This document shows positions 27,103 to 36,143 of a DNA stretch of 64,000 bases, one piece after another. The stretch covers positions 188,120 through 252,119 of the forward strand of contig NZ_BMWH01000001.1 of NCBI RefSeq assembly GCF_014651135.1, read 5' to 3'. The position numbers were made by a program, and so were the translations under genes. The notes below the pieces were generated by a model. The model had not been told where the DNA came from and ran no database searches. It saw only the letters and a list, made by a program, of their open reading frames with translations. Every line of letters starts with the position of its first letter. Position 1 is the first letter of the stretch. Source of the stretch: Streptomyces echinoruber. GTDB taxonomy: Bacteria; Actinomycetota; Actinomycetes; Streptomycetales; Streptomycetaceae.

Positions 27103-27486
27103 TCATGGAGCCGTGCCGGGACCGGCGTGCAGGGCCGCCACAAGGGCGGTGACCTCGACCAGTCGGGCGTGGATCTCAGCCGGGGCCGGAGGCAGTTCCT
27201 GCGCGCGGTAGTGGCATGCGGCGCTGAGTGCCAACCAGGTGGTGCGGCAACGGCGGGCGGTGTCGCGGCCCGCGTACCACTCCAGGCACAGCATCCGGTG
27301 CTTGCCGATCCGCGTCATCGACGGATGGACACGCGCCCAGTAGGCGTCCAGGGCCTGGTCGAGCGCCATGCGGAGCAGAACCGCGGCGGCACGGGCGCGC
27401 AGCCCCGGAGCCAGGGAGGCCACGGCTCCCGACGGATTCAGCAGACGGTCGGCGGCGCTGACGAGCGCCTGTGCGGACGCGGTCAT
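27103..27486 (-). CDS. Small helical partner of the Rad50-like ATPase, unknown function
   Basis: The 127-residue protein appears all-helical, with Trp/His-containing segments YWARVHPSMTRIGKHRML and TTWLALSAACHYRAQELPPA. I do not recognise a named family. The composition and length recall HEPN-like helical proteins, but no clear R-x4-6-H motif is present. The ATG overlaps the stop of the upstream ATPase by 4 nt (ATGA), so the two are co-translated and probably form one complex or a toxin/regulator pair. Confidence 0.7.
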   Translation of the reverse strand: MTASAQALVSAADRLLNPSGAVASLAPGLRARAAAVLLRMALDQALDAYWARVHPSMTRIGKHRMLCLEWYAGRDTARRCRTTWLALSAACHYRAQELPPAPAEIHARLVEVTALVAALHAGPGTAP

Positions 27487-29978
27487 CGGGCGCCTCCGGT
27501 GCTGTCCGCGGCACCGATGCCCCCGGTGCGTCGGATCGCCTGAGCGAGCGCCGCGGTCCTGGCCACGAGCCTCTTACGGTCGTCGACGCCCGGCAGCGGC
27601 GCGTGCGCACCGGAGTTGAAGGCCTCCACCAGCCTCCAGCCGCCCGGGCAGATCCGCTCCACGGCGTCGCGGGCATTCTGCCGCCCGTCCCCGAGCAGGG
27701 CGAGCGCCACGTACGTCTTGGTGCGGTCCAGGGACGCGACGCGCTCTTCGACCGCCCTCAGGCCGAACCCGTGCTCGTCGCGGAGTCGGCGCCGCGCGGT
27801 CTCCAGGCAGGCCGCCTCCACCGCCACCCGGCACATGGCGGGCAGCACGTGGTCGGCCACGTCCTGCGGCAGGCCCGGGTCCAGGGAGACGGCCCGCGCC
27901 TCGGCGAGCGCCTGTTCCACCGGGTCGGTGAGAGTCTCCACGCTTACCACGGAGTTACTTTGACGCGTCACGCGCAGGACGGTGGCCTGGATGCCCAAGT
28001 GGGCGACGGCCTGCTGGAGCCGGGTGTCGTGGGTGAAGACGATCACCTGCCGGTCCCGGGCGCACGCGTCCAGGACCCGGGCCAGTCCCTCGACCTTGTC
28101 CGGGTCCATGGACTGCACGGGGTCGTCGATGACGAGGAACCCGAACGGGCTGGCCGGGTGCGTGGCGCGCGGCAGGAACAGGGAGAGCGCGAGGGAGTGC
28201 AGCTCGCCCTGGCTCATCACGCTGTAGGCGGGTGCCGACCGGTCGTCCACGGAGACGTCCAGGACGACCCGGCCGCGCCCCGGCGTGCCCGCCAGGGTGA
28301 CGGAACCGAGCGTGACACTGCTGTGCTCGCACAGCCTCTGCCACACCTCCTGCGACTGGTGGGCGAAAGGACGCAGCCGCTCCTCGCGCAGTTCGTCGAT
28401 GATCGGGCGCAGCCAGGTGCGGGCCTTGCGCGCGTGCCGGCGACGCTCGGCCGCGGCCTCGGCCGCCTGCGCCGCGGCCAGCCATTCGGCGAGCCGCACG
28501 GCTGTCGGCTGCCAGGCGTCGTCGTACTCGGCCAGCCGCCCGGCGGCCTCGTCCCGCACCTGCCGGCAGGCTTCGTCCAGAGCCGCCGCGGCGCGCTCCA
28601 CGCGGTCCGCCAGCTCCCGGGGATGCGTGACGTCCCGGCACCACGCCCACTCCTGCCACAGCGCGGCGAGCCCGGACGTCTCGCCGCGCAACCACACCGG
28701 GACGGGCTGCACGAGGTCGTGCACGGCACGTACGGCGACCGACACCGCCTGCCGGGCGGCCTCGGCGTCGGCGGCCTGAGCCTGGAGCCGCTCCACCTCG
28801 GCCCGTGCCCGCTCGGACCAGGCCCGGTCGAGCCGGTCCTCGCTGCCGCACACCGGGCAGTGCGCGCTCCGGGAGCGGCGGCGGTGCTCCAGCGCCGCCT
28901 CCAGGAGCCGGGCCAGTCGCCGGGCGTCCTCGGCGCTGCCGTAGCGCGCCTCCTCCGCGGTGGCGGCGGCGTCCCGCAGCCGGGCGACGGCGCCCGCCGT
29001 CTCCCGCAGGTCGGGGCCGGTCAGACCGGCGTACTGCCGCAGCCGCGCCAGTTCGGCCTCGGCGGCGGGGGTACGGCTTTCCAGCAGGGCCCGGATCCGG
29101 CCGAGGTCGGGCTTGGTGCCCGACAGGGCCTGGGCGGCCTCGCGGGCCCGGGGGTCGTCGAGCCCGGAAAGTTCGTCCAGCAGCTTTGCGGTGAGCGTGT
29201 CCCGCTGCTTGATCGTCTGACTGCACTCGGTGTCGACGTCCTTGACGCGCGCGTCGAACTCGGCGAGCAGCTCCAGCCCGAGAAGCCGGAAGAAGGCGTC
29301 GTGCAGCGAGCCGAGGGTGCCGTTGATCATCGAGCCGAGCTCGCTGTACGGCAGGAAGGGCCGGGCGAGATCCAGCGCCTTGGCGTCGATGACCTCCTCC
29401 CACTTCCGCTCCGCGCCGTCCGGCCCCATGACCTGCGTCCGTGTCTCGTCCACCTTCGTCCCGTACCAGGTGCGCCGTACGGTGACGGGCTCGCCCCGCT
29501 CGCCGACGGACAGTTCGACGCAGACCTCGGGGGTGACGCCGTCGGGCGTGTGCAGGTTGCGCCAGCCGCCCTGCCAGTCGCGGGCCCGTCTGCCCTCCCA
29601 CCGGGAGTTGCGCCCGGTGATCGCGGTCTCGGCGGCCTCCGCGAAGCTCGACTTGCCGGAGCCGTTGGGCCCCGCGACGATCACCAGGCCGGGGCCCGGC
29701 GGGAGTTCGAGAGTGGTCCGCGGTCCGATGCCGCGCCAGCCGGCGGCGGTGATGGACCGCAGCTGGACGGTTCCCTCGGGACTGCCGCCGCTGCCGCCCG
29801 TCTGCTCGTCCGGAAGCAGCTCGCGCAGCAGTTCCCTGGTCTCGGGGGCCAGACCGGAGGCGGAGTCGAGCCGGGCGAGGAGAAGCTCGCGCAGGCTGCC
29901 GACCGAGCCAGAGGCGTCAGGCGCGTAGGGGTCGTGCGCGGTGAGCGGGTGGGAAGACTCCGGAGGCTGTTCGGCCAT
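27483..29978 (-). CDS. Rad50/SMC-like ATPase with CxxC hook
   Basis: The 831-residue protein has an ABC-type split ATPase. Walker A is GPNGSGKSS (103-111), the signature is SVMSQGELHSLALSLF (about 586-601) and Walker B is FLVIDDPVQSMDPDK (614-628). Between them lie Arg/Glu/Ala helices with a zinc-hook-like HCPVC (Cys374, Cys377). A further 200 residues follow the ATPase, ending in an uncharacterised helical domain. Such proteins bind DNA ends or act as nucleic-acid sensors in defence. No Mre11-type nuclease is next to it, only the 127-residue partner. It lies upstream of the McrBC-helicase operon. Confidence 0.85.
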   Translation of the reverse strand: MAEQPPESSHPLTAHDPYAPDASGSVGSLRELLLARLDSASGLAPETRELLRELLPDEQTGGSGGSPEGTVQLRSITAAGWRGIGPRTTLELPPGPGLVIVAGPNGSGKSSFAEAAETAITGRNSRWEGRRARDWQGGWRNLHTPDGVTPEVCVELSVGERGEPVTVRRTWYGTKVDETRTQVMGPDGAERKWEEVIDAKALDLARPFLPYSELGSMINGTLGSLHDAFFRLLGLELLAEFDARVKDVDTECSQTIKQRDTLTAKLLDELSGLDDPRAREAAQALSGTKPDLGRIRALLESRTPAAEAELARLRQYAGLTGPDLRETAGAVARLRDAAATAEEARYGSAEDARRLARLLEAALEHRRRSRSAHCPVCGSEDRLDRAWSERARAEVERLQAQAADAEAARQAVSVAVRAVHDLVQPVPVWLRGETSGLAALWQEWAWCRDVTHPRELADRVERAAAALDEACRQVRDEAAGRLAEYDDAWQPTAVRLAEWLAAAQAAEAAAERRRHARKARTWLRPIIDELREERLRPFAHQSQEVWQRLCEHSSVTLGSVTLAGTPGRGRVVLDVSVDDRSAPAYSVMSQGELHSLALSLFLPRATHPASPFGFLVIDDPVQSMDPDKVEGLARVLDACARDRQVIVFTHDTRLQQAVAHLGIQATVLRVTRQSNSVVSVETLTDPVEQALAEARAVSLDPGLPQDVADHVLPAMCRVAVEAACLETARRRLRDEHGFGLRAVEERVASLDRTKTYVALALLGDGRQNARDAVERICPGGWRLVEAFNSGAHAPLPGVDDRKRLVARTAALAQAIRRTGGIGAADSTGGAR

Positions 29979-30522
29979 GCTCGTGTGCCGCCTTTCGAGT
30001 TCTGGGACGTGCGCGCCTGAAGAGTGGGATGGGGCGATCGGGACGCAGCGTATTCTCGTTGAGCATGACGGAAGTGCGTTAATGGCGTCAACAAGCTTTC
30101 GCGCTCTATAGATCTCGAATTTGTGTACGAATGAGCGAACTTTTGCACCGTTAACTGGGTGCAGGTGAAGGCCGCCAGGGGGCGAGGGGTATCGGAAGAA
30201 GACCGGAACTAAGTCCCTGAAGGGCCGGAGAGCGCTTTGACCTGAGGTTGGGCGGAGTCGGAGCCTTCAGCAACCCGTAGAGGGCGTCGTTGTTCGCGTG
30301 AACGTCGGAGTTGGCCCCTTCCGCGCGATCGCGCGGGCGTCATGGTCCCCGCCTTCGGGCAGAAGGGCCAGGATCGGGGGCTGGTAGCCCATGACGGGAA
30401 GTGCGCTGTGCGCAGGGGCGAGCGCGGGGGCGGTGTTCACGCGAGTGTTCCCCTTGCTTGCTGGTGATGTGCGCTTGGTCGACGCGGACGCGCAGCGGCA
30501 AACCGGCTGCGGCCTGCGGGCT
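29979..30522. other. Lower-G+C intergenic region with the promoter of the ATPase operon
   Basis: On the minus strand TTGACG (plus 30086-30091), a 17-bp spacer and TCATGC (plus 30063-30068) form a possible promoter about 85 bp upstream of the Rad50-like gene. Positions 30100-30150 are unusually AT-rich for this window. Further right, 30200-30395 on the minus strand has a coding-like trace (MGYQPPILALLPEGGDHDAR) that breaks frame. It may be a gene relic but matches nothing I know. Confidence 0.45.
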
Positions 30523-31788
30523 TCAGTGGCGGGTTGTGGTGTGCCGCGAGTCGCTGTGGGCCGGTTCCGGCTCGTGCTGCGGCATGTGGTTGCGGCGGGG
30601 GAGCAGGAGCGGGGTGGTCAGGATGAGCAGTCCCGCGACTGTGAGGGCGGTGCGTGGGCTGGTGAGGTCGGCGAGCAACCCGGCGAGCGTGGTGAGGAGG
30701 GCGATGGACGCCTGCTGGCCGATCGACCAGGCCGACAGGGTGCGGGCGACGAGGTGCTTGGGGGTGTGCTCGAGCCGGTAGGTGGCGAGCACCGGGGTGT
30801 ACAGGCTCATGTTGATGATGATCGCCAGTTCGACGGCCATCACGGTGACGAGGCCGACGATGCCGGGACGGACGAAGGCCAGGCCGATCAGCCAGACGGC
30901 GCGCAGGGTACCGACGGTCCGGAAGACCGCCTGCCGGCCGTAGCGGGCCACGACGCGGCGGGCCAGTCGGGAGCCGATGAGTCCGCCGGCACAGGGGGCG
31001 GCGAAGACGAGGCCGTACTGCCAGGGCGGGAAGCCGAGTTGACGCAGGAGAAGGACGGCCAGCAGCGGCTCGGTGGCCATGATCAGACCGGCGACGAGTA
31101 TCTGGTTGAGGTAGAGCGCACGCAACCCGGGATGGCCCATGATGTGTCGCCAGCCGCCGAGCAACGTGCCCACCCGGGCTGGTGGTTCGCCGGTTCTGCG
31201 CGGTGCTTCCTCTCGGCTGCGAATCGCGGCGATGCCCAGCGCGGAGAACAGGTAGCTGAGCGCGTCGGCCACCACGGTGGTGACCGGCCCGAACAGACTG
31301 ATCGCCGCCCCGCCCAGTGGTGGCCCGACCGCGAGGGAGCTCCAGTTCGTGGACTCGAACCGTGCGTTGGCCACGAGCAGGTCGTCCGGCCGGACGAGGG
31401 CCTTGAGATAAGCGCCGACGGCCGCATTGAAGGCGATCTTGGCCGCGGCGACCAGGGCCGAGACCACGAGCAGATGAACGAAACTGAGCCAGCCGAAGGC
31501 GTAGGCGACCGGGATGGTCGCCATGAGCGCGAACCGGGCCAGATCCATCGCGATCATGACCGGGCGCTTGCGCCGGAACTCCACCCACGGTGCGAGTGGT
31601 ACCGCGACCAGCGCGCCCACCGCAGGCCCCACCGCGGACAGCGCGGACACCTCGGCAGGGCCGGCATGCAACGCCAGCACGGCGATCAGGGGGAACGCCC
31701 CGAACCCCAGCCCCGACCCATAGGCGCTGACCGCGTATGCCGCCCACAGCCAGCCGAACTGCCGGCCCAGCGGTCTTCTGCCCACCAT
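30523..31788 (-). CDS. MFS drug-efflux-type transporter
   Basis: The 421-residue membrane protein has twelve predicted helices in two halves and the motif-A-like loop PWVEFRRKRPVMIAMDLARF after helix 2. It resembles the MFS_3/enterobactin-exporter-like group used in export of small molecules. ATG at 31788 lies 10 nt after GAGGGGG. GTG at 31797 would be too close to it. It is divergent from a LysR regulator across a 139-bp gap with an operator-like inverted repeat, so it is probably controlled by that regulator. Confidence 0.85.
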   Translation of the reverse strand: MVGRRPLGRQFGWLWAAYAVSAYGSGLGFGAFPLIAVLALHAGPAEVSALSAVGPAVGALVAVPLAPWVEFRRKRPVMIAMDLARFALMATIPVAYAFGWLSFVHLLVVSALVAAAKIAFNAAVGAYLKALVRPDDLLVANARFESTNWSSLAVGPPLGGAAISLFGPVTTVVADALSYLFSALGIAAIRSREEAPRRTGEPPARVGTLLGGWRHIMGHPGLRALYLNQILVAGLIMATEPLLAVLLLRQLGFPPWQYGLVFAAPCAGGLIGSRLARRVVARYGRQAVFRTVGTLRAVWLIGLAFVRPGIVGLVTVMAVELAIIINMSLYTPVLATYRLEHTPKHLVARTLSAWSIGQQASIALLTTLAGLLADLTSPRTALTVAGLLILTTPLLLPRRNHMPQHEPEPAHSDSRHTTTRH

Positions 31789-31894
31789 GCTCAGCACGCC
31801 CCCTCGATGTCCCACCCGAACACACTGACGTCGACCGGTGAGAGCTAAGCGAGCAGCACAACAGCAGGTCAAACAACTGCCCTGTCGGCGCTTC

Positions 31895-31909
31895 ACAACC
31901 ATCTGTTGT
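31895..31909. promoter_or_regulatory. Candidate LysR operator
   Basis: ACAAC-N5-GTTGT is a perfect 5-bp inverted repeat in the intergenic region of the divergent MFS and LysR genes, 19 bp before the LysR start. Position and symmetry fit an autoregulatory LysR site. Confidence 0.4.
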
Positions 31910-31927
31910 TCACTAAGGGGGATCGGC

Positions 31928-32857
31928 GTGGATCTCGAAGCCGTCCGCACCTTCGTCGCCGTTGCGGAAGCGGGCCAGTTCCAGGAAGCCGCCGTCGGCC
32001 TGTCGATCACCCAGCAGGCCGTCTCCAAGCGCATCGCCGCGCTGGAGAAAGATTTGGCGGTGCGGCTGTTCACCCGCACCGCCCGCGGCGCCCGGCTCAC
32101 CATCGACGGCCAGGCATTCCTGCCCCACGCCCGTGAACTTCTCCGGGTGGCGGAGCGGGCTGATGCGTCCGTCCGCCCCGGCCGGCGCGCTCTGCGCGTC
32201 GATGTCGTCAACCGGCGGATCGTGACAGCGGGGCTTGTCCAGGACTTCTACCGCGTGCATCCGGAGATCGAACTGGATGTCGTGACGCTGGACGCCGACG
32301 TCGACGACGCAGTCGCCGCCGTCGAAGCCGGGACGATCGACGCCACTTTCCACGCGGTTCCCCCGCAGCAGCACCTACCGGATGCGATCAGCACTGTTCG
32401 CGTGGTCGACGAGCCGCACCAGCTCCTCGTCGGACCGCGCCATCCGCTCGCCCACGCCCGTGCCGTCACGCCGGGGCAACTCGCCGGGCACCGCATCTGG
32501 ATGCCCGGCCTGGATGCCCGTGGTGAGGTGGCCGTCTACTACGACGAACTCGCCACCACCTTCGGCATCACGATCGACGTGGTAGGACCCGTCTTCGGGA
32601 ATGAGGCACTGCTGGCCGAGATCGCCGACTCCGCAGACCTGGCGACCCTGGTCGATGAAGGATCGCGGTATCTGTGGCCGGACAGCTACGACCTGCGGCG
32701 CATACCGGTACGTGACCCGGCACCGGTCTACCCCATGTCACTGATCTGGCGCGAGGACAACCCCCATCCCGCGCTCGTCGAACTTCGCCGCTACCTCGAC
32801 TCCAGACGAACGGACCCACCCGATGCCAATGTCTGGGTGCCGACGTGGGAACAGTGA
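31928..32857 (+). CDS. LysR-family transcriptional regulator
   Basis: The 309-residue protein has the LysR N-terminal winged helix (MDLEAVRTFVAVAEAGQFQE, then GLSITQQAVSKRIAALEKDL as recognition helix). A periplasmic-binding-protein-like effector domain follows, including DATFHAVPPQQ and LLVGPRHPLA. The GTG start follows AAGGGGG. It is expected to control the divergent MFS exporter and itself. G+C here is somewhat lower than in neighbouring genes. The effector is unknown. Confidence 0.9.
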   Translation: MDLEAVRTFVAVAEAGQFQEAAVGLSITQQAVSKRIAALEKDLAVRLFTRTARGARLTIDGQAFLPHARELLRVAERADASVRPGRRALRVDVVNRRIVTAGLVQDFYRVHPEIELDVVTLDADVDDAVAAVEAGTIDATFHAVPPQQHLPDAISTVRVVDEPHQLLVGPRHPLAHARAVTPGQLAGHRIWMPGLDARGEVAVYYDELATTFGITIDVVGPVFGNEALLAEIADSADLATLVDEGSRYLWPDSYDLRRIPVRDPAPVYPMSLIWREDNPHPALVELRRYLDSRRTDPPDANVWVPTWEQ

Positions 32858-33029
32858 GCGGCCCCGAGGCCATGAGCAAGGGGCACATGTCACCGTCTTC
32901 CTGCGCTCGCGAGTCGGCGGCACCGACAATCTCCCTCCCCGCCCGGCACCAGCCGCACGCGAGGAGGTGTGCCCGGCCATGCTTGTCATACCCCCACCGA
33001 GGCAAGGTGAGGATCTGTACAGTCATGCC

Positions 33030-33302
33030 ATGACCAGGACAATCATGTGGCTTCTGGCGTGCATCGGGGCCGGTGTGATCCTGTGGCTGCTGACCAGCGC
33101 GCCGGACATCAGCTCGGGTTATCCCCAGTCGGAGTGCTACTCCGCCCTCGGCACCGAGTGGACCTCTGCGCACGGGTCGATGGAGCGTAGCGTGGAGGCG
33201 ACGTGCACCTCCCTTCAGACACGGCGCCTGGGCTGGGCGGTGGTGGTGTCGGTGCCGACGGTGGTGCTCGCGTCCGCGGCCATGCGCAGCCGACGCGCCT
33301 GA
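33030..33302 (+). CDS. Small membrane protein with two hydrophobic segments
   Basis: The 90-residue product has hydrophobic helices at about 5-23 (IMWLLACIGAGVILWLL) and 68-84 (LGWAVVVSVPTVVLASA), with an extracellular-type loop containing two Cys (residues about 36 and 59) between them. A basic end RSRRA follows. ATG at 33030 lies about 15 nt after GGTGAGG. I do not recognise the family. The 172 bp upstream hold nothing else. Confidence 0.55.
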   Translation: MTRTIMWLLACIGAGVILWLLTSAPDISSGYPQSECYSALGTEWTSAHGSMERSVEATCTSLQTRRLGWAVVVSVPTVVLASAAMRSRRA

Positions 33303-33407
33303 AGCCGCCGCGGCGGTCCGGAGGGTCCGCCTACGGCAGGCGTCGTCCACCCTGCCGCAAGCGGACATCGGCCTGGTGGGTACGTCGCTGAGGCTGCTGC
33401 TGCGTCC

Positions 33408-36083
33408 CTACGGCTTCGGCGCCGGGGGCTTGGCGACAGCCCTCAAGCGTGGCCCCGCATCCTTCGGCAGCAGGGCGAACGCCTGGTTCATCCAGTGGGC
33501 TCCCGCCTCCTGCTCGCCCGCGTCGGCGAGTTTGAGCCCGTAGTCCATCATCACCACGAAGGCCACTTCCCCCCGCAGCCCGTCGGTGGGCCAGTCGTCG
33601 CGCTGCTGGATCGTCGCGAGCTCCTGGTACTCGGCCCGCACGGCGGGGTCGGCGAAGTCGCTCTTGTGCAGCCGTATGCCCCACAGCCGCAGGGCCTCCC
33701 AGAGCAGAGGCAGACGCGGGGAGTGGTGCTCGGTAAGCCGCAGCAGGCGGCGGACCGCCTCGACGAGCACGGCACGGCCCTCCTGCGGCCGATCACAGGC
33801 GTACAGGCACTGCGAGTAGTTGATCAATGCCTGGGGGAGGCTGGGGTTCAGCGGGTCGGGATGGAGGCGTTCCTGCTCGCGGAACCCTTCCACCGATTCC
33901 TCGATCACGGCCAGGGCTTCGTCGTGGCGGCCGAGGTCGCTGAGCCGATTGGCCAGATTCATGAGGGTGATGGGCAGGTACGCGCGGACCGCGGGACTGT
34001 GCCGGGTCTCCGTCCGCCACTCCTCGACGGCCTTGACCATGGCCTTGTAGGCCTTTTCGGGCCGCTTCAGGCCCTTGAGCACGCTGGAACGGACCCACCA
34101 GATCTGGGCCCGCGTGAACCAGTCGTCCGCTTCGCAGTGGCGTTCGGCCGCGGCGAACGCCTGGGCGCACATCTCGAGTGCCTCTCGGTGGTGACCGCAA
34201 TTGGTCAGCTGCACGGCATAGTTGCTGAGCACCCTGACGTACTCACCGCCGTATCGGTCCGGCTCGTCGTGGGCCAGGCCGCGGTAGAGGTCGGCGGCCG
34301 TGCGCAGTGATTCCAGGGCCTCCTCGAACCGGTTGGCGGAGACCAGCCCGTCGGCGAGTGAGGCGTGCAGTTCCGCCTCGGCCGGGATGTTCCGCTCCGC
34401 CGCCCGGTAGCGGCGCAGAGCCTGCTCGGCGGCCGCGATCTTCAGGTCGCAGTTGCGGTGGGAGTGCGGCATGGTCTGGACGGCGCCCAGCAGGAACGCC
34501 GGATCGCCGACGGTTCCGACGGAGTCGGTCAGCGCCGGCTGCAGCAGGTCCGGGCGTGGCAGGTACGAGGCCACCATCGCTCCCGCGAGCCACAGGCTGT
34601 CCGAGCCGTTCGCGAGGATTTCGGGGAAGGCTTCCCGCACCGCCGGGAACCGCGCGGCGGTGCGGGCCAGCACCGTCCACAAAGTCCCCTGCTGGTGGGG
34701 GGCGTGCGCGGCCCGGCCCAACGCCGCGGTCAGTTCGGGCTGCTGGGCCAGCGCGTCCGCCACCAGCCGCTCTGCGAGCGGATCGGGCTCCAGCGGGTTC
34801 AGCCAGTGCTCGCCCGGGTGGAGCTGATGGGCCCAGTCCGCGTACTGGCCCAGGACTCGGCGGTGCTCACCGGTCAGGTCGGGCACGCATTCCATGAGCC
34901 GCACGGCTTCGTCCCGGTCGGCGGCACCGCAGCAGGTGACGGCCGTCATCGCCGCCCGCAGCGTCCTTGGGCGGTGGTCCGGGAGACCGGCGGCGCGGGC
35001 CGTCGCCGACCAGTACCGCTGCTCGTGGTCCAGCACGCGCCCGGCCGCGTCGCGGAACGTCTCGGACGCCGGGAGCGACTCGTCACGGTCCAGCAGTGCG
35101 GCAAGCGCCGCCATGTGGAGGGCGAGAGCGGAGGAGAAGCGGTCCTCCACCAACTCCTCGAAGGGTTCCACTCCTTCCGTGGGGTAGCCGCCCGCCTCGG
35201 CGAACCTCCGTACCGCCTCCCGGAACATCAGCGGCCTGTCCTCCGCGGCGCCGAACAGCGCCGGCAGCTCGTACTCCGCGTCGTACATCAGCGCGGCGGC
35301 ACGGTCGGGAGCGGTGACACGCGCCTGCGTCCACCACTCCCCGGAGCTGCGGGCCAGGAGCAGCAACCGCAGCCGCCCGAGGCCCGCCGGCCGCTCCCCG
35401 GCCGCCGTCAGCAGCGACGCCAGCAGTTCGGGCCGGGCCTCGGCGTAGTCCACGACGGCCAGCGCGTCCCCGGGCAGGGCGCACAGCTCCCGCAGCGTCC
35501 GCTCGTCGCAGTCGGTGCGCAGCCGCCCGGCCGTCCACTTTCGCCCCTCCGCCCAGCCGATCATCTCCAGTGCCAGCCGGGTCTTGCCCTGCCCTCCCGG
35601 TCCGGTCACCAGGCGGAGTCCGATCTCCTCCTCGTCCTCGCACCAGGCCACCAGGTCAGCCAGCTCCTGCCGCCGTCCATGGAAGGGAACGACCTTGTAG
35701 TCGCTGCGCAGCAGGAAGCTGGGCGGGAACTTCCCCTTCTCCGGCAGGCGCGACTCGGCCAGGAACGCACGGCGGGGGAGCGGGGCGGACGCCGGCTCCT
35801 GCGCCGTACGCGCGTTCATGTGCAGTGTGCCGACGTTCATTTGATGGATGTAGCCGCTGTTGGCAAACGCGTCCGGCGCGGCGGCGATCGCAGGTCCGGT
35901 CCCGCTCACCCGCACCCCGGCCCAGTCCGAGCCGGCCTCCGAAACAGGGCCGCGGTAGCCGGAGTTGGCGGTTCCGCCGGAGGCCGCCTGCGCCTCCCCG
36001 GACTGCGTGACCGAGATCTGCTCACCACCGGTGCGCGCCTCGGGACCGTTCCCGCGCCGGCTCCGCCCGCGTCGACCGCGCAT
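33408..36083 (-). CDS. STAND-type NTPase with TPR-like repeats and N-terminal ANSGY motifs
   Basis: The 891-residue protein resembles NLR-like signal-transducing NTPases. Residues 1-95 are disordered Gly/Ala/Ser-rich with two copies of a short motif, TANSGYR (38-44) and FANSGYI (73-79), the second followed by HQMNVGTLHM. The NTPase has Walker A GPGGQGKT (161-168) and a Walker B-like LAVVDYAE (about 208-215). The C-terminal half has tetratricopeptide-like helical pairs (EALESLRTAADLYRGLA, EALEMCAQAFAAAERHC, EALAVIEESVEGFREQE). By family analogy ligand sensing by the repeats drives oligomerisation. The ANSGY motif recurs in the adjacent upstream membrane protein, so that protein is a candidate effector. 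Confidence 0.85.
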   Translation of the reverse strand: MRGRRGRSRRGNGPEARTGGEQISVTQSGEAQAASGGTANSGYRGPVSEAGSDWAGVRVSGTGPAIAAAPDAFANSGYIHQMNVGTLHMNARTAQEPASAPLPRRAFLAESRLPEKGKFPPSFLLRSDYKVVPFHGRRQELADLVAWCEDEEEIGLRLVTGPGGQGKTRLALEMIGWAEGRKWTAGRLRTDCDERTLRELCALPGDALAVVDYAEARPELLASLLTAAGERPAGLGRLRLLLLARSSGEWWTQARVTAPDRAAALMYDAEYELPALFGAAEDRPLMFREAVRRFAEAGGYPTEGVEPFEELVEDRFSSALALHMAALAALLDRDESLPASETFRDAAGRVLDHEQRYWSATARAAGLPDHRPRTLRAAMTAVTCCGAADRDEAVRLMECVPDLTGEHRRVLGQYADWAHQLHPGEHWLNPLEPDPLAERLVADALAQQPELTAALGRAAHAPHQQGTLWTVLARTAARFPAVREAFPEILANGSDSLWLAGAMVASYLPRPDLLQPALTDSVGTVGDPAFLLGAVQTMPHSHRNCDLKIAAAEQALRRYRAAERNIPAEAELHASLADGLVSANRFEEALESLRTAADLYRGLAHDEPDRYGGEYVRVLSNYAVQLTNCGHHREALEMCAQAFAAAERHCEADDWFTRAQIWWVRSSVLKGLKRPEKAYKAMVKAVEEWRTETRHSPAVRAYLPITLMNLANRLSDLGRHDEALAVIEESVEGFREQERLHPDPLNPSLPQALINYSQCLYACDRPQEGRAVLVEAVRRLLRLTEHHSPRLPLLWEALRLWGIRLHKSDFADPAVRAEYQELATIQQRDDWPTDGLRGEVAFVVMMDYGLKLADAGEQEAGAHWMNQAFALLPKDAGPRLRAVAKPPAPKP

Positions 36084-36143
36084 GCTTGTCTCCCCCTTCT
36101 CCCCGCGGTCACGGTTCGGTCAAGTGGTGCCGCGGTGGTGTGG

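Noticed and set aside
27483..29978. Wadjet (JetC) or Mre11-Rad50 complex
   Set aside because: No JetA, JetB or JetD and no Mre11-type nuclease gene lies beside it. Only a 127-residue unknown protein does.
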